DNA from: Diphasiastrum complanatum
Lineage: Eukaryota > Streptophyta > Lycopodiopsida > Lycopodiales > Lycopodiaceae
Assembly (NCBI GenBank): GCA_029204225.1
Contig: CM055098.1
Span: 4,896,107 to 4,960,106, forward strand
Reading direction: 5' to 3'
DNA length: 64,000 nt
How positions within the stretch are numbered: position 1 is the stretch's first letter; every line of letters begins with the position of its first letter. The position numbers and the translations under genes are program-made. Positions 45,701 to 52,148 of the stretch are shown piece by piece. The notes under the pieces were generated by a model. It ran no database searches. It saw only the letters and a program-made list of their open reading frames with translations, and was not told where the DNA came from.

Positions 45701-47792
45701 TGACGAGATGCTAGCCGGCAAGTAGTCGGGGTAACCAAGAGGCTCACAGGTCTTTGGCGGGGCACGGGGGTGGTACCCTATGAGTCACTCAATCTCTTCG
45801 CATTTTCCGAGAAAATGCGAAAAAGCCGAAGGTGTTAAAAACAGTTAAACTTTTGAACTGCACAAGTTAAACTTTTGAACTATGCAAGTGTTGCATTTCG
45901 GGGAAATGCAAAAAAGCCGAAGTTGTTGAAAACATAGTTTATTTCTGCAGACTGTCGCGACACTTAGAGTAATTTTGCAGACTGTCGCGAAAGTAATGTA
46001 TTTATGCAGACTTGTTCTAAATGCTAATTTCGTGGAAGTCCTTGAAGATGGCCAAGTCTTCAATGACTTCAAATTATTGAACTTAACATCTGAACTTGAA
46101 ATTATGACAGAATTGGTTACCCTTTGTTGGAGATCAGCCAGAAGCCCGTTGTAGACGTTCTTCAAATAAATTGGTTGTCTAAGTTTGTGATTCCTGCAGA
46201 TATCACATGAGCAGACGTAGAACCAAAGTTGGTTTCACCTGACCCTAGATCAATGATCAATAAACGTGCAAGAACAATCATGAAATAGAAATTCAAGGAA
46301 ACTATGGGCTTAATTTCCAACACTCCCTACGCGCGCATGCCCTCGCTGCGCCCCCCTCCCGTGTGCCCTCCTCCCGTGTGACACAGGGTAGGTAGGTAGT
46401 GTGACACAGGCATGGCTACACGCTCTCACTAAAATATATTCAATATATATGATAGATGAGAGTTAAGGACACTTATAGACATAAGCTAAACATCCTGCAC
46501 CTTAGAACGGTATTTTTATTAATTGGCCCCCATTTTTTCAATTTTGGACCCTTAGTACGTTAAGTTGTTAAAGACTATATCCCACTTCATTTTTTCAATT
46601 TTGGACCCTTAGTACGTTAAGTTGTTAAAGACTATATCCCACTTCAACTCATAGGATATAGATAAAACTGAGGAAACTTACCTAGACATGGTCCGTAATT
46701 TAGAGCTGTGAATAAGGTTGGTGGATCTGAGCCCCGATTCATAAGACGCTCTTGAAAGTTTACCCTAGGGCCTCCATGCTAGTATTTAAGCACTAGCTTG
46801 CCAAAAATCCTCAATCAGTTGGTTTGCTCACTTAAGTCCTAACTTCCAAAACTTAAACATCATTAAATTACAAAATGTGATTCTGTTTTGGCAGTTTTTT
46901 CATGAGCATACACTAATAGCAAAAGATCAAATGGAGTTCATAAACATCATTGAATAGTGCCAGAATAAGAAATTTATCGATTGATTAAGAAAGTCACCGA
47001 TTGAATTAATGCGGCCCACTATCGCAAAGTACAAAATTTCAGGCTCAAATACAAGGGCTCCTCGAGTCGAATATTGTACAGACTATTTGACTTTTACTTG
47101 AGAGGCCATGACTAAGTGGACTATATCATAGGTTGTTACCTGCTTTGTAAGCAAGGCTTGCTCAAAAATGGATGCCGCATCTCTGAGACGCTGATCAGCA
47201 GCATCAAAAGGCTGACTCGGCACTTTTGTCAAATCTATATTTGCTGGAAACCAGGCAGAGGCAGATTTCTCAGCTGATAGCATTCCAAATATCCAAATTG
47301 ACAATCCTAAAGAGCTCCTCAGCATTTGCCTCCTCGGAATCTCAATACTTGCGACCTGCAAAACTGGAGTCCCACTTGGATTCCCCTCCTTGGCCTGTTA
47401 TATGAAAAGAAATATTTTGTTCATTTTGCAATAGTTTAGTTTGTAAACAGGTATCTTCCAGAATTCAATGATGAGCTGATTCTGTGAAGAAAGGTGTCTT
47501 CAATTTTCTGCTTTGACATCTTCATGACAGAGAGAAGGCTTACCTGCATTGAGGCCTTTGTTTTGAGTGTGAGAGTGAGTCTGGAACGTCGGGAGCGTTC
47601 AAGTGAACTGGGAAGGTCAGAACAAGAGGAATTTGATAAGCGAACATGTGTGGAGGAGGTGGAGTGCGAGTGACGGAGGGGGAGGATTGGTGGGCATGTA
47701 GGAGGCCACCGCAGACGAAGAAGCAAAGCAGAGGAAAGACAAGTTGGAGGAGGATGCTGCGATAAAGCTTGCAATGACAAAAGATTATGCAT
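25572..47792 (-). CDS. Thylakoid-lumen TPR protein, nine exons, 392 residues
   Basis: Joined exons (listed separately) give an uninterrupted frame from ATG 47792 to TAA 25572. Residues 1-83 are Ser/Arg/Pro-rich like a chloroplast transit peptide. RR at 104-105 followed by a hydrophobic run (LGLSIWIFGML) and SASA before Trp131 is a twin-arginine thylakoid signal, so the mature 262-residue protein should enter the lumen. About five TPR-like helical pairs follow (near 197-230, 231-263, 265-296, 298-330 and 331-360), then a conserved-looking end, KWPPKLVYALESFL. From memory of the family, similar proteins occur in cyanobacteria and plants, probably as scaffolds for photosynthetic complex assembly or maintenance; that role is inference. 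Introns are 149, 8501, 3948, 213, 445, 2131, 5455 and 200 bases. The long ones are full of transposons, yet no exon is damaged, so the gene looks functional. Confidence 0.88.
25874..25960 (-). CDS. TPR gene exon 8
   Basis: 29 codons, FPDVRAALAVSLYAQGL to AENNWYRIE, with acceptor ATCAG and donor GTATGT. It is a TPR-like helical pair near the C-terminus. Confidence 0.85.
26910..26935. repeat. Perfect palindrome CAACGTTCCGG / CCGGAACGTTG
   Basis: Two 11-base arms with a 4-base spacer (CATT) near the left side of the hAT remnant. It is a candidate subterminal transposase-binding site. A related CAACGTT word recurs twice at 30420-30446. Confidence 0.8.
27492..27743 (+). pseudogene. BED zinc finger of hAT transposase
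   Basis: An open frame with ARKWGCLFCGATFRSTTTRI then KAHLLGLTRPDGRTIGIAPC. The CxxC, histidine and final cysteine form a BED finger of the kind found at the N-terminus of DUF659 hAT transposases. It binds transposon DNA. The frame ends just before a GCA/CAT-rich linker (27750-28060). Confidence 0.8.
28290..29460 (+). pseudogene. hAT transposase core (DUF659) and dimerisation region, decayed
   Basis: In several frames: FILLNGWTDIKRMPIINILV, REFINEHIRTAVIEARAH, VVQVVTNNANNYVAMGELLE and AIVWTPCIAHCIDLLMHDIG, which match the DUF659 pattern (VTDNAxNxxxxG, TPCxAHCLDLLMEDIG). One DUF659 aspartate reads N. Further on, ITALATRILV, ASACERN-stop-STWSLIKTK and RLNIPQLNRLVY correspond to the hAT dimerisation motif. 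Many stops and frameshifts occur. Confidence 0.82.
29593..29985 (+). other. Acidic low-complexity tail of the hAT transposase
   Basis: The frame at 29593-29931 gives a D/E-rich stretch (EEGGDEAEEEWDDDEEQGEA) followed by a Q/R-rich part. It follows the dimerisation region and is probably the decayed C-terminal tail rather than a separate gene. Confidence 0.45.
30470..30690 (+). pseudogene. pol: Copia RNase H C-terminal fragment
   Basis: QCDNQSCIKLAKNTVFHNR, TKHIEVQYF and EKIQSGEVEL match the end of Copia RNase H (CDNxSAIxLAKNPVFHxRTKHI). It ends abruptly at about 30690, where the sequence becomes Copia RT coding on the other strand. Confidence 0.85.
30690..31310 (-). pseudogene. pol: Copia integrase-RT linker and RT start
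   Basis: On the minus strand: SRDVVFNEDGTS near 31300, an acidic linker (31302..31039), then ASKEYS, AMYEEIDSLMKNGSWDLL and SRKKPIGCK/KWVYITKFKMD at about 30840-30680. These are the pre-RT and first RT blocks of a Copia element. It faces the RNase H piece head-on at about 30690. Frameshifts are present. Confidence 0.82.
31346..31413. repeat. (GA)n microsatellite touching the exon 7 donor
   Basis: 68 bases of pure GA on the plus strand. On the transcript strand it is CT and begins directly after the GT of the TPR exon 7 donor. Confidence 0.95.
31416..31487 (-). CDS. TPR gene exon 7
   Basis: 24 codons, ALYQVGRENEAVRHFQSLLR then KYPE, with acceptor TTCAG. The donor is GTCTCT, in which the GT is followed only by the CT microsatellite, so the splice signal is unusually poor. 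Confidence 0.82.
32100..32465 (-). pseudogene. gag: Copia gag (UBN2-like) fragment
   Basis: TVAQFIQANAFQVSASAGCQ, TAKEVWDTLIGIYIR, LANARMSKGDPLSVHLEKMK and IARQLEAAGVQ resemble the UBN2/DUF4219 gag domain of Copia polyproteins (AKxVWDxLxxxYxx). It starts directly at the GT/GA microsatellite and degenerates near 32190. Confidence 0.7.
32466..32546. repeat. (GT)n(GA)n compound microsatellite
   Basis: About 24 bases of GT followed by about 58 bases of GA. It sits between the 3' end of the non-LTR element and the Copia gag fragment. Confidence 0.95.
32550..33556 (-). mobile_element. 5'-truncated non-LTR (LINE) retrotransposon in TPR intron 6
   Basis: On the minus strand, in three frames: FVGFRKAFDSFQDTCLFRDY, GVKQGCSLSPTLFGLYVDEL, STLLYADDVALMSH (the YADD catalytic box at about 33250), EGLQRHLDVLCSFV and GLFVNIAKTKVMVFN. 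The conserved downstream blocks SSYTYLGVLIS and TVMYAAETWCTG also appear. These are RT motifs of the CR1/L2/RTE-like side of non-LTR elements rather than the L1 type common in seed plants; the assignment is from pattern only. It starts at the CT microsatellite beside exon 6 and ends near the GT/GA microsatellite. No endonuclease domain is present. Confidence 0.8.
33557..33613. repeat. (AG)n microsatellite next to the exon 6 donor
   Basis: 57 bases of AG. On the transcript strand it is CT, beginning within the donor GTTAGTCTCT of TPR exon 6 and running directly into the truncated LINE. Confidence 0.95.
33619..33714 (-). CDS. TPR gene exon 6
   Basis: 32 codons, AALQQWDEALADYGRAVQLA to AFAAANYAL, with acceptor TTCAG and donor GTTAGT. 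The intron begins with the donor and then immediately a CT repeat on the coding strand. Confidence 0.85.
34160..34301 (-). CDS. TPR gene exon 5
   Basis: 142 bases that complete the split proline and continue YAVDPVLNRGVALESLGRY, EAMADYEAVLCTDP and AAWNNLGNAK: one full TPR and the first helix of the next. The donor GTCCTT is weak, but the join to exon 6 keeps the frame and the repeat. Confidence 0.85.
34515..34567 (-). CDS. TPR gene exon 4
   Basis: 53 bases, GKMEEALKDYDLSIALA plus two bases of a proline codon, between acceptor TGCAG and donor GTATGT. It is the second helix of the first TPR. It is the only exon ending out of phase 0. Confidence 0.85.
34602..36180. other. Intronic spacer, no gene recognised
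   Basis: Part of TPR intron 3. Frames such as 35409..35182 and 35548-35781 have no family resemblance. Old transposon DNA is likely but not shown. Confidence 0.4.
36205..36657 (-). pseudogene. Possible transposase fragment (DUF659-like)
   Basis: A 150-codon frame with TRFECTITLDGWSNARYAIF. The DGWSN block resembles the start of the DUF659 core of some hAT transposases. The rest (SEVxNLLPPDHTLGLPGDFI-like) is not recognised. It is a weak match and could be something else. Confidence 0.3.
36660..38460. other. Intronic AT-rich DNA, no gene recognised
   Basis: Part of TPR intron 3. Around 37800-37970 the word TTTCCCCAT recurs several times, giving misleading open frames on both strands. No domain was seen. 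Confidence 0.4.
38516..38638 (-). CDS. TPR gene exon 3
   Basis: 41 codons, VEEEEKLWTKVINKYDKLDA to AYGNRGNARSRQ, with acceptor GCAAG and donor GTAAGT. It starts the first TPR. It is separated from exon 2 by the 8.5 kb transposon-filled intron. Confidence 0.85.
38880..39438. other. Intronic DNA, no gene recognised
   Basis: Part of TPR intron 2 between exon 3 and the Copia remnant. It is AT-rich with no motif I can support. Confidence 0.4.
39439..41560 (+). mobile_element. Decayed Copia element in TPR intron 2
   Basis: A probable LTR starts at TGTTAGAATAAATG (39439). Coding then appears in short frames: IKNILYVPG (protease tail), LWHERFGHLNHKSLQVLKNN (pre-integrase HxxxH), FVHTNLCGPMQT and VNDYSGKVWFYFLKFKSE (integrase core), LRSNKGGEYLSTE (second catalytic D changed to N), LRVLRALHMLMSKEQRQKLD, and RT KSAMDEEYGAIMKNKTWDLV, KARLVAKG. 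It ends near 41560 without motif A, RNase H or a 3' LTR. A different Copia family from the one at 49801. Confidence 0.82.
41820..42080 (+). pseudogene. pol: Gypsy integrase C-terminal fragment
   Basis: DDVYLRLQFARQIQG, ELAPRYSGPFQ and ARACDIFHVSLLCACTGEDH match the integrase C-terminal region (KLAPRYxGPFxV, HxVFHVSLLK). Only this short piece remains, directly after the Copia remnant. Confidence 0.65.
42400..42698. repeat. GC-rich tract with repeated CTGCCCG words
   Basis: CTGCCCG or its complement appears repeatedly (about 42511, 42600 and 42631-42638), giving potential hairpins, for example GCCCGCCTATGGCGGGC at 42671-42687. No gene was seen. Confidence 0.6.
42699..42904. repeat. (GT)n, (CG), (GA)n and GC-rich minisatellite, left half
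   Basis: About 28 bases of GT, a short CG run, GA repeats, then from 42783 imperfect units close to GCGCCCTCCCT. The minisatellite stops at the insertion starting 42905 and resumes at 46323. Confidence 0.85.
43737..43783. repeat. Hairpin CCTTCGGC / GCCGAAGG
   Basis: Perfect 8-base arms at 43737-43744 and 43776-43783. The related words TCGCATTTT and GCGAAAAAGCCGAAG recur near 43860, 45797-45832 and 45913-45921, so it is a motif of the host insertion on both sides of the captured Gypsy pieces. Confidence 0.7.
43887..44567 (+). pseudogene. pol: Gypsy integrase tail plus chromodomain, open frame, first copy
   Basis: About 226 codons without a stop, from NEFAYNSTKHSATGYNPFML and VYGFQPRSPIAVG, through FSAGEKVYLRVPVDSK and KLSPRYCGPFTIS, to VFLVFHVSQLRKALA and a chromodomain, PKEILDSRETQ and EYLVKWNDQPVENATWKR. 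It ends at TAA right before a polypurine tract. Only the last third of integrase is present, so there is no catalytic activity. It starts abruptly next to TTCGCATTTTTCGGA. Confidence 0.88.
44565..44900 (+). repeat. Polypurine tract and partial 3' LTR, first Gypsy end
   Basis: AAGGGGGAGGGAG is followed by TGTTACGAGCTCGTGACC, the start of an LTR at 44580. The GC-rich sequence that follows (with CACGTCAGTGACACGTGGCC) is taken as LTR up to about 44900, where the next integrase piece begins; its 3' end was not found. Confidence 0.6.
44907..45473 (+). pseudogene. pol: Gypsy integrase tail plus chromodomain, open frame, second copy
   Basis: 188 codons without a stop: EFLAQMQQKLELARDNLSKA, ENGDWVYLLVPSKSK, KLSPRYCGPWKVSQ and VHLVFHVSKLKKCVHDGD, then a chromodomain, PDRILDRRERRLRNR and EYLVTWKGHPLSDATWET. 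It differs clearly from the first copy, so it comes from another Gypsy family. It ends at TGA, followed by a purine tract. Confidence 0.88.
45474..45785 (+). repeat. Polypurine tract and partial 3' LTR, second Gypsy end
   Basis: AGAGGAGGGAAGGAT leads into TGTTAGAGTCCAGTTACG at 45495, an LTR start. The GC-rich sequence continues to about 45785, where the host insertion motif TCTTCGCATTTTCCGAG resumes. Confidence 0.6.
46323..46400. repeat. GC-rich minisatellite, right half
   Basis: CTCCCTACGCGCGCATGCCC followed by further CCCTCC units continues the repeat that stopped at 42904. The shared CTCCC is the target duplication of the inserted element. Confidence 0.8.
46532..46645. repeat. Perfect 57-base tandem duplication
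   Basis: Copies at 46532-46588 and 46589-46645 are identical over all 57 bases (starting ATTTTTTCAATTTTGGACCC). It lies in TPR intron 2. Identity suggests a recent event. Confidence 0.95.
47140..47394 (-). CDS. TPR gene exon 2 (twin-arginine lumen signal)
   Basis: 85 codons after acceptor AACAG, AKEGNPSGTPVLQ to EQALLTKQ, donor GTAACA. It contains IEIPRRQMLRSSLGLSIWIF with the twin arginine and hydrophobic core, the SASA cleavage site, and the start of the mature protein WFPANIDLTKVPSQPFDAAD. Confidence 0.88.
47544..47792 (-). CDS. TPR gene exon 1 (start codon, transit peptide)
   Basis: 83 codons, MHNLLSLQALSQ to LKTKASMQ, ending CAG before the donor GTAAGC. The composition is that of a plastid transit peptide: many S, R, L and P, no acidic residue before about residue 59. 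The ATG is the only upstream start in this frame that I found near the exon. It is preceded by CT and CA microsatellites. Confidence 0.82.
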
Positions 47793-47811
47793 ATCTCTAT
47801 CTTTCTATATA

Positions 47812-47828
47812 TCTCTCTCTCTCTCTCA

Positions 47829-47861
<33 letters not shown>

Positions 47862-47862
47862 G
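47812..47862. repeat. (CT)n and (CA)n microsatellites upstream of the TPR start codon
   Basis: A short CT run followed by about 30 bases of CA, 20-70 bases upstream of the ATG at 47792. It would be in the 5' leader or core promoter. Confidence 0.9.
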
Positions 47863-47895
47863 ATAATGCACTATGTTGAGATGCAATCTCTCTCT

Positions 47896-48065
47896 CTTAG
47901 CAATGCCACATGGATGAGGTAGGCCAAAATATTTTTCTTAAATTCTCTCCTTGCATGTGGATACTGCTCACGCTCTTTTTCTTAGCAATGCCACATGCAT
48001 GAGGTAGGCCAAAATATTTTTCTTAAATTCTCTCCTTGCATGTGGATAGTGCTCACGCTCTTTTT
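47896..48065. repeat. 85-base tandem duplication in the TPR promoter or leader
   Basis: Copies at 47896-47980 and 47981-48065 differ at only about two positions (for example GGATGAGG/GCATGAGG). Both contain AGCAATGCCACATG and TTGCATGTGGAT. It lies 100-270 bases upstream of the TPR start codon. Confidence 0.9.
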
Positions 48066-49360
48066 CTTTTGCAAGTAGCTTGGTTTCTTGCAGTTTCTTG
48101 GTTTAGTGATTTGTTTTCCTCTAACCTCCAAGTTTCTCAATTTTTTATTGAAGTTAAAAAGTGCAGTTGCAAGTTGTTTATTGAAATTCTCTTGAAAAGT
48201 AGAACATGCGCAAATGTAACATGTATATCTACTACCTAAAAGCAATATAAAGCATATGTAATTCAACAAATTATGTTAAAGTATTCTAAAAAAATTCCAC
48301 CTATTTTTGCATCAAAGAGGTAAGTTTCCTACTATTCAGATTTTGAGCCAATTCTTAGACTTTTGGTTTCCTACTTGTTTCAAGATCAATCGATAAATTT
48401 TAAAACTAGTCGGTTGGTTGTAGGACTTTGTCAGTTCTCTGTGAGCACTGCTCTAGAGATAGGAGGTGACCTGTGGAGGTAAGAGGAGGTTGAAAAAGTC
48501 AACCTCTGGAGGCAGGAGGCAGGAGGCAGCCTCCTTCCTACCTTCACAACTTTTCCCTCCATTTTTCTCCCTATGAAGATGTTGGAGGTAGGTGATACCT
48601 CTAACATGTGGCTCACCCCCTCATTTCAAGAGGCTACCATCGAAGGCAACCTCTAATGGCAGCCTCCAACATGTGGCCGAGCCTTCTCTCTCTCTCCCTT
48701 CCTCCCTCTCAAAACATTATATAAAGTGTCCAATGTGGATCAACATAATCCACACCATCACCCGCATGCCACTGATGTGCAGACACCATCCAAGGGTGGT
48801 GGTGGGTGCTCCACCACCTCCCCTCTGCTCCCCCAACTCTCCTTGCCCTTCCATCGTTGAATGGAAGGGCCCTAGCACTGCCACAACAGTTGCAGTGAGG
48901 AATACGCTCCTACGTGCAGCGTGGTCTCGTTTGCAAGTCTGTAAGTCGACCCGTGACATGCGGCAAATTGTGAGTGCTATGAGGGAGGGTGGGTTCGAAC
49001 TCAACATTATCAATGTCAATAGGCCACCCTAACACCTCATGTATCACTTTAAAAACCTGCTCTTGAAACACATCTATGACTCTCTAACAACATTTCACAT
49101 AGTTTGAGAAAAATAGCATTTCCAACATACACGTTTGGTGACATTCAACTACAAACAAGGTGATAATTACGAGAGGCCCTGCCTTAATGTGTAAAAATTT
49201 TAGTCTACTCAACATATACATCACATTTTGTTACTTGTAAAATAAGCAAGCATAAAACTAAGACACAATAGAGTCCAATATTGTACATCAAGCTTCTCAC
49301 AGGTGGGTAGGTCATCAAAATAGAAATATTTATTAATTTTAACAATTCATGTTTCTCCCT
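48066..49360. other. Upstream spacer of the TPR gene, no gene recognised
   Basis: 48460-48700 is rich in repeated GGAGG/CCTCC words. A 146-codon frame at 48592-49032 overlaps a 100-codon minus frame at 49019..48717. Neither resembles a known protein, and I do not call either. Some of this is presumably promoter of the minus-strand gene. Confidence 0.4.
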
Positions 49361-49369
49361 CTACAACTA

Positions 49370-49800
49370 GGAATGTCAATTTAGATCAATTGAACACTAG
49401 GGTCAAATGCTTGAGGTCAGATAATGGAGGTGAATATATCAACCAAGTTCAAAGATTTATGTGTAGCACACGCGAGCAAGAGGGAGCTATCAAGCCCAAG
49501 GAGTCCACAACAAAATGGAGTGGTTGAGAAGAATGATTAAATTGTATGTGAGGGAGTTTAAGCCATAAAGTTGAATGTTATTCTTCCTAAACATTTTTTG
49601 GGTGAAGCTTTGATTTGTGCTAATTATTTTGCATTAGGTGGCCAAGTGGACCATTGGATGGTAAGACTCATTTTTTTGGTCAGAGGCCAAGTCTCAAGTA
49701 TTTAAAAATCTTTGATTGTACTTGCTATGTCAACATCACACTTGATGATAGAGCTAAAGAAGATCCTTCATCTAAGAAAGCTACTTTTGTTGGCTATAGT
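49370..49800 (+). pseudogene. pol: Older Copia integrase remnant, left half, interrupted
   Basis: Frames read RVKCLRSDNGGEYINQ (second catalytic aspartate), then broken sequence, then DGKTHFFGQRPSLKYLKIFD and SSKKATFVGYS. The sequence stops exactly at the TSD of the Copia element at 49801. The matching continuation is on the other side, from 56354. Confidence 0.82.
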
Positions 49801-50717
49801 TGTTGGATTTATTCCTCTACTCTCTTAAATCTCATGTTAATTTAATTCCATTCACATTGCTGTAGTTTTACACGCATTGTCGCACAGTTTGCATAAATAC
49901 CTTGTTATCATAGATAGGCTTGAAAGACTTATCCGACTTATCAACTTGCCCGACTTATCAGGAGGACCGACTTGTCGACTCACTCGACTAGTCGACTTGT
50001 CCGACTTATCAGGAGGTCCGACTTGTCGACTCGCCCGACTATCGTCGACTATCGACATCGACATGCTCAACTCTGAATAGTCAAAACCCTCTCACGTTCA
50101 CTTCCTGTACTGCGCAACTACTTGACAATGACAGCAGCTGCCACGATCTACTCCAGACGGCACAACGGCTCCACACCATCTTCTTGTATGCTCATTTGCA
50201 CAAATGGAAATTCTATATGGATGACAATTGTAATCTAATCAACACATCCAGAGAGTGAATTAGAGACAAACACTGTAGATGCTTTCATGCATCAATTCTT
50301 TCTTTCAGACTGATTGTCAATATAAGCTCATAGCTATTACAAAGTGGAGCTAGCCTCTTGAGCACGCGGTTTCGTCCGCTTTGTCTTGTGCTCAAAGCAT
50401 CAATCTGACTTGTATTTCTATACATTAATCTGAATCAATCATTGTCTTTGTTGCGTTCAAAGTTCTTGTCAGAATTGTATGATCAAGCTATTCCGTTTAT
50501 TGTCTGACTTTCTTACTGCTTTGTTTGATTGTCTGCTCTTCCACTTCTACAAACCATCATGCAACTAAGCTCCACTCTACTCTTGTGTTTGCATACTATT
50601 GTTGTAGTGCACACACCGAGGGAATCAGTCGACCACTGCCTTCATGCAATAGTAGGATCATTTCGATCCAATTGCTCGACCTGTCCATCGATCCATGGTC
50701 AAATCTTTTCCCTGACA
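49801..50717 (+). repeat. 5' LTR of the Copia element
   Basis: It starts TGTTGGATTTATTC and ends CCCTGACA. At 49930-50050 it has a GTCGAC-rich block with CGACTTATCAGGAGG repeated twice. It matches 55429-56353. Confidence 0.94.
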
Positions 50718-50729
50718 TGGTATCAGAGC
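50718..50729 (+). promoter_or_regulatory. Primer-binding site (tRNA-iMet) of the Copia element
   Basis: TGGTATCAGAGC directly follows the 5' LTR. Confidence 0.95.
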
Positions 50730-50873
50730 TTTCAACGTTATAGCTTGATAAGCTTTCTACAGAACCTGGTTCTATCGTCTAATAGAGCAATTGTTTTCTT
50801 GTTCTATAAATTGCATTAGATTTTCATTCTTAAGTCACTAACAGTTATTACTATCACTTAGACTAACTTCCAC

Positions 50874-51810
50874 ATGGATTCCCAAGGGAAGGCCAGTCCC
50901 ATCATGGAAAAGCTCGGTGGATCCAATTACCATATGTGAAAATTTAAGATGAAAACTGTGCTAATGGCTAAGGAGTTATATGATGTTGTCATAGGTGCAA
51001 AGGCAAGCCCCAAAGCAGACGATGTTGCAATCTTCTGATGGAAGCTGAAGGATGAAAAGGCTTTCACACTGATCATACTCAACATATCACACACAAATCG
51101 GCCATGTGTTTGAAGCTCAGACCTCCAAGGAAGTCTGGGACATCTTGAGCACCTTGTACGAAGTGTGTGACGTAGCTTCCAAGCTATATCTCAGGAGAAA
51201 ATTTTTCTCCCTCAAGATGACAAATGGTGATTCGTTGCATAATCACATTAACCAATTCAAGAACCTGTTGCAACAAATGGCCGATGTTGGGTCAGTCATA
51301 GACAATCAAGGCACAGTGACACTGCTTTCAAGCTTGCCAAGTTCATACGATAGCTGGGTGATGATCATCATCATAACACACCTAGAATTGACTCTTTCAA
51401 GATTCATTACAATGTTGTTGCATGAAGACACTAGAAGGAACGAACCCTCCAGTTCCTCAATTGTCGACTCTCACGCCTTATACACCAACAAAAGCTCAAC
51501 TAAGCAGAAGAAGAAAGGCCCGAAGCAACCAAAGCAAAATCAGAAGCCGACACGGTGTCAAGGGCAATCGAACCCTTCAACAAAGAAGAAGCTATTCTAT
51601 AGATACTACAAACGAATCAACCATGAGATTCAAGATTGTCGCATACTACAAGTGAAGAACAACAACAAAGGGCAATCGAATGAAATGGCAAATGCAACTG
51701 CAGAAGCACCACAACCTAATCAAGAAGCGGATCATGATGCATTTATGACCATCGAGAAGAATCAAATGACAACTTGTGGTTTTTGGATTCTAGAGCCACA
51801 CAGCATATGA
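50874..51810 (+). pseudogene. gag: Copia gag, broken near its start
   Basis: The ATG at 50874 starts MDSQGKASPIMEKLGGSNYH (typical Copia gag opening, with LGGSNY). Stops and a shift follow, then an open frame at 51106-51810: TSKEVWDILSTLYEV, LYLRRKFFSLKMTNG, HINQFKNLLQQMADVG and LLSSLPSSYDSW, the UBN2 gag domain. The zinc knuckle at about 51595 reads LFYRYYKRINHEIQDC, with its first two cysteines lost. Confidence 0.88.
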
Positions 51811-52148
51811 CCAACCATATCGACTGTTTTGAGTCCTATACACCTTACAGTACCAAGAAGTGTGATAATAGCAAACAGGCTATCAAAGGTGAAGGTACAG
51901 TAAGATTAAGCTTTGCAAATGATCAATCCAAACTACTTTCTAATGTCCTGCATGTATCAAATCTTTCTACAAATCTGCTCTCTGTAAGCATAATTACATA
52001 TTTAGGACATAAAGTAGAATTCGAATCTGATCAATGTAAAGTAGTCGATAGGACAAGCAAGATCATAGCACTCGGAAAGAGGCATGGATACTTGTACAGA
52101 ATAAGTCATTGTTTTTATGCCTCTAGTCAGGCTCTTAATAATCAATAA
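51774..52148 (+). pseudogene. pol: Copia aspartic protease with altered active site
   Basis: MWFLDSRATQHMTN: the family motif is D-S-G-A-[ST], so the glycine is replaced by arginine, which should abolish activity. Downstream, LLSNVLHVSNLSTNLLSVS is the conserved C-terminal strand. The frame overlaps the gag frame by 37 bases. Confidence 0.88.

Larger units (their letters stand above)
42905..46322. mobile_element. Composite LTR-type insertion with CTCCC target duplication
   Basis: The insertion runs TGATGGGGCA...TTTCCAACA (TG...CA ends, 3418 bases) and is flanked by CTCCC at 42900-42904 and 46323-46327. It splits a GC-rich minisatellite whose two halves match in composition. Read on the minus strand it starts TGTTGGAAATTAAGCCCATA, like many Copia LTRs. 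Its left end is shared with 15855-16100. Its own coding region was not recognised; instead it carries two plus-strand Gypsy 3' ends (separate entries) between two CTTCGCATTTTTCGGA-like motifs. It may be a non-autonomous element that acquired host or transposon pieces. Confidence 0.75.

Noticed and set aside
48592-49032. 146-codon frame with proline-rich middle
   Set aside because: It overlaps a 100-codon frame on the other strand, has repetitive CCTCC content and no recognisable motif.
49877-50080. Short-spaced GACTTGTCGAC repeats considered as a CRISPR-like array
   Set aside because: They lie inside a plant Copia LTR, with irregular spacing and no unique spacers.
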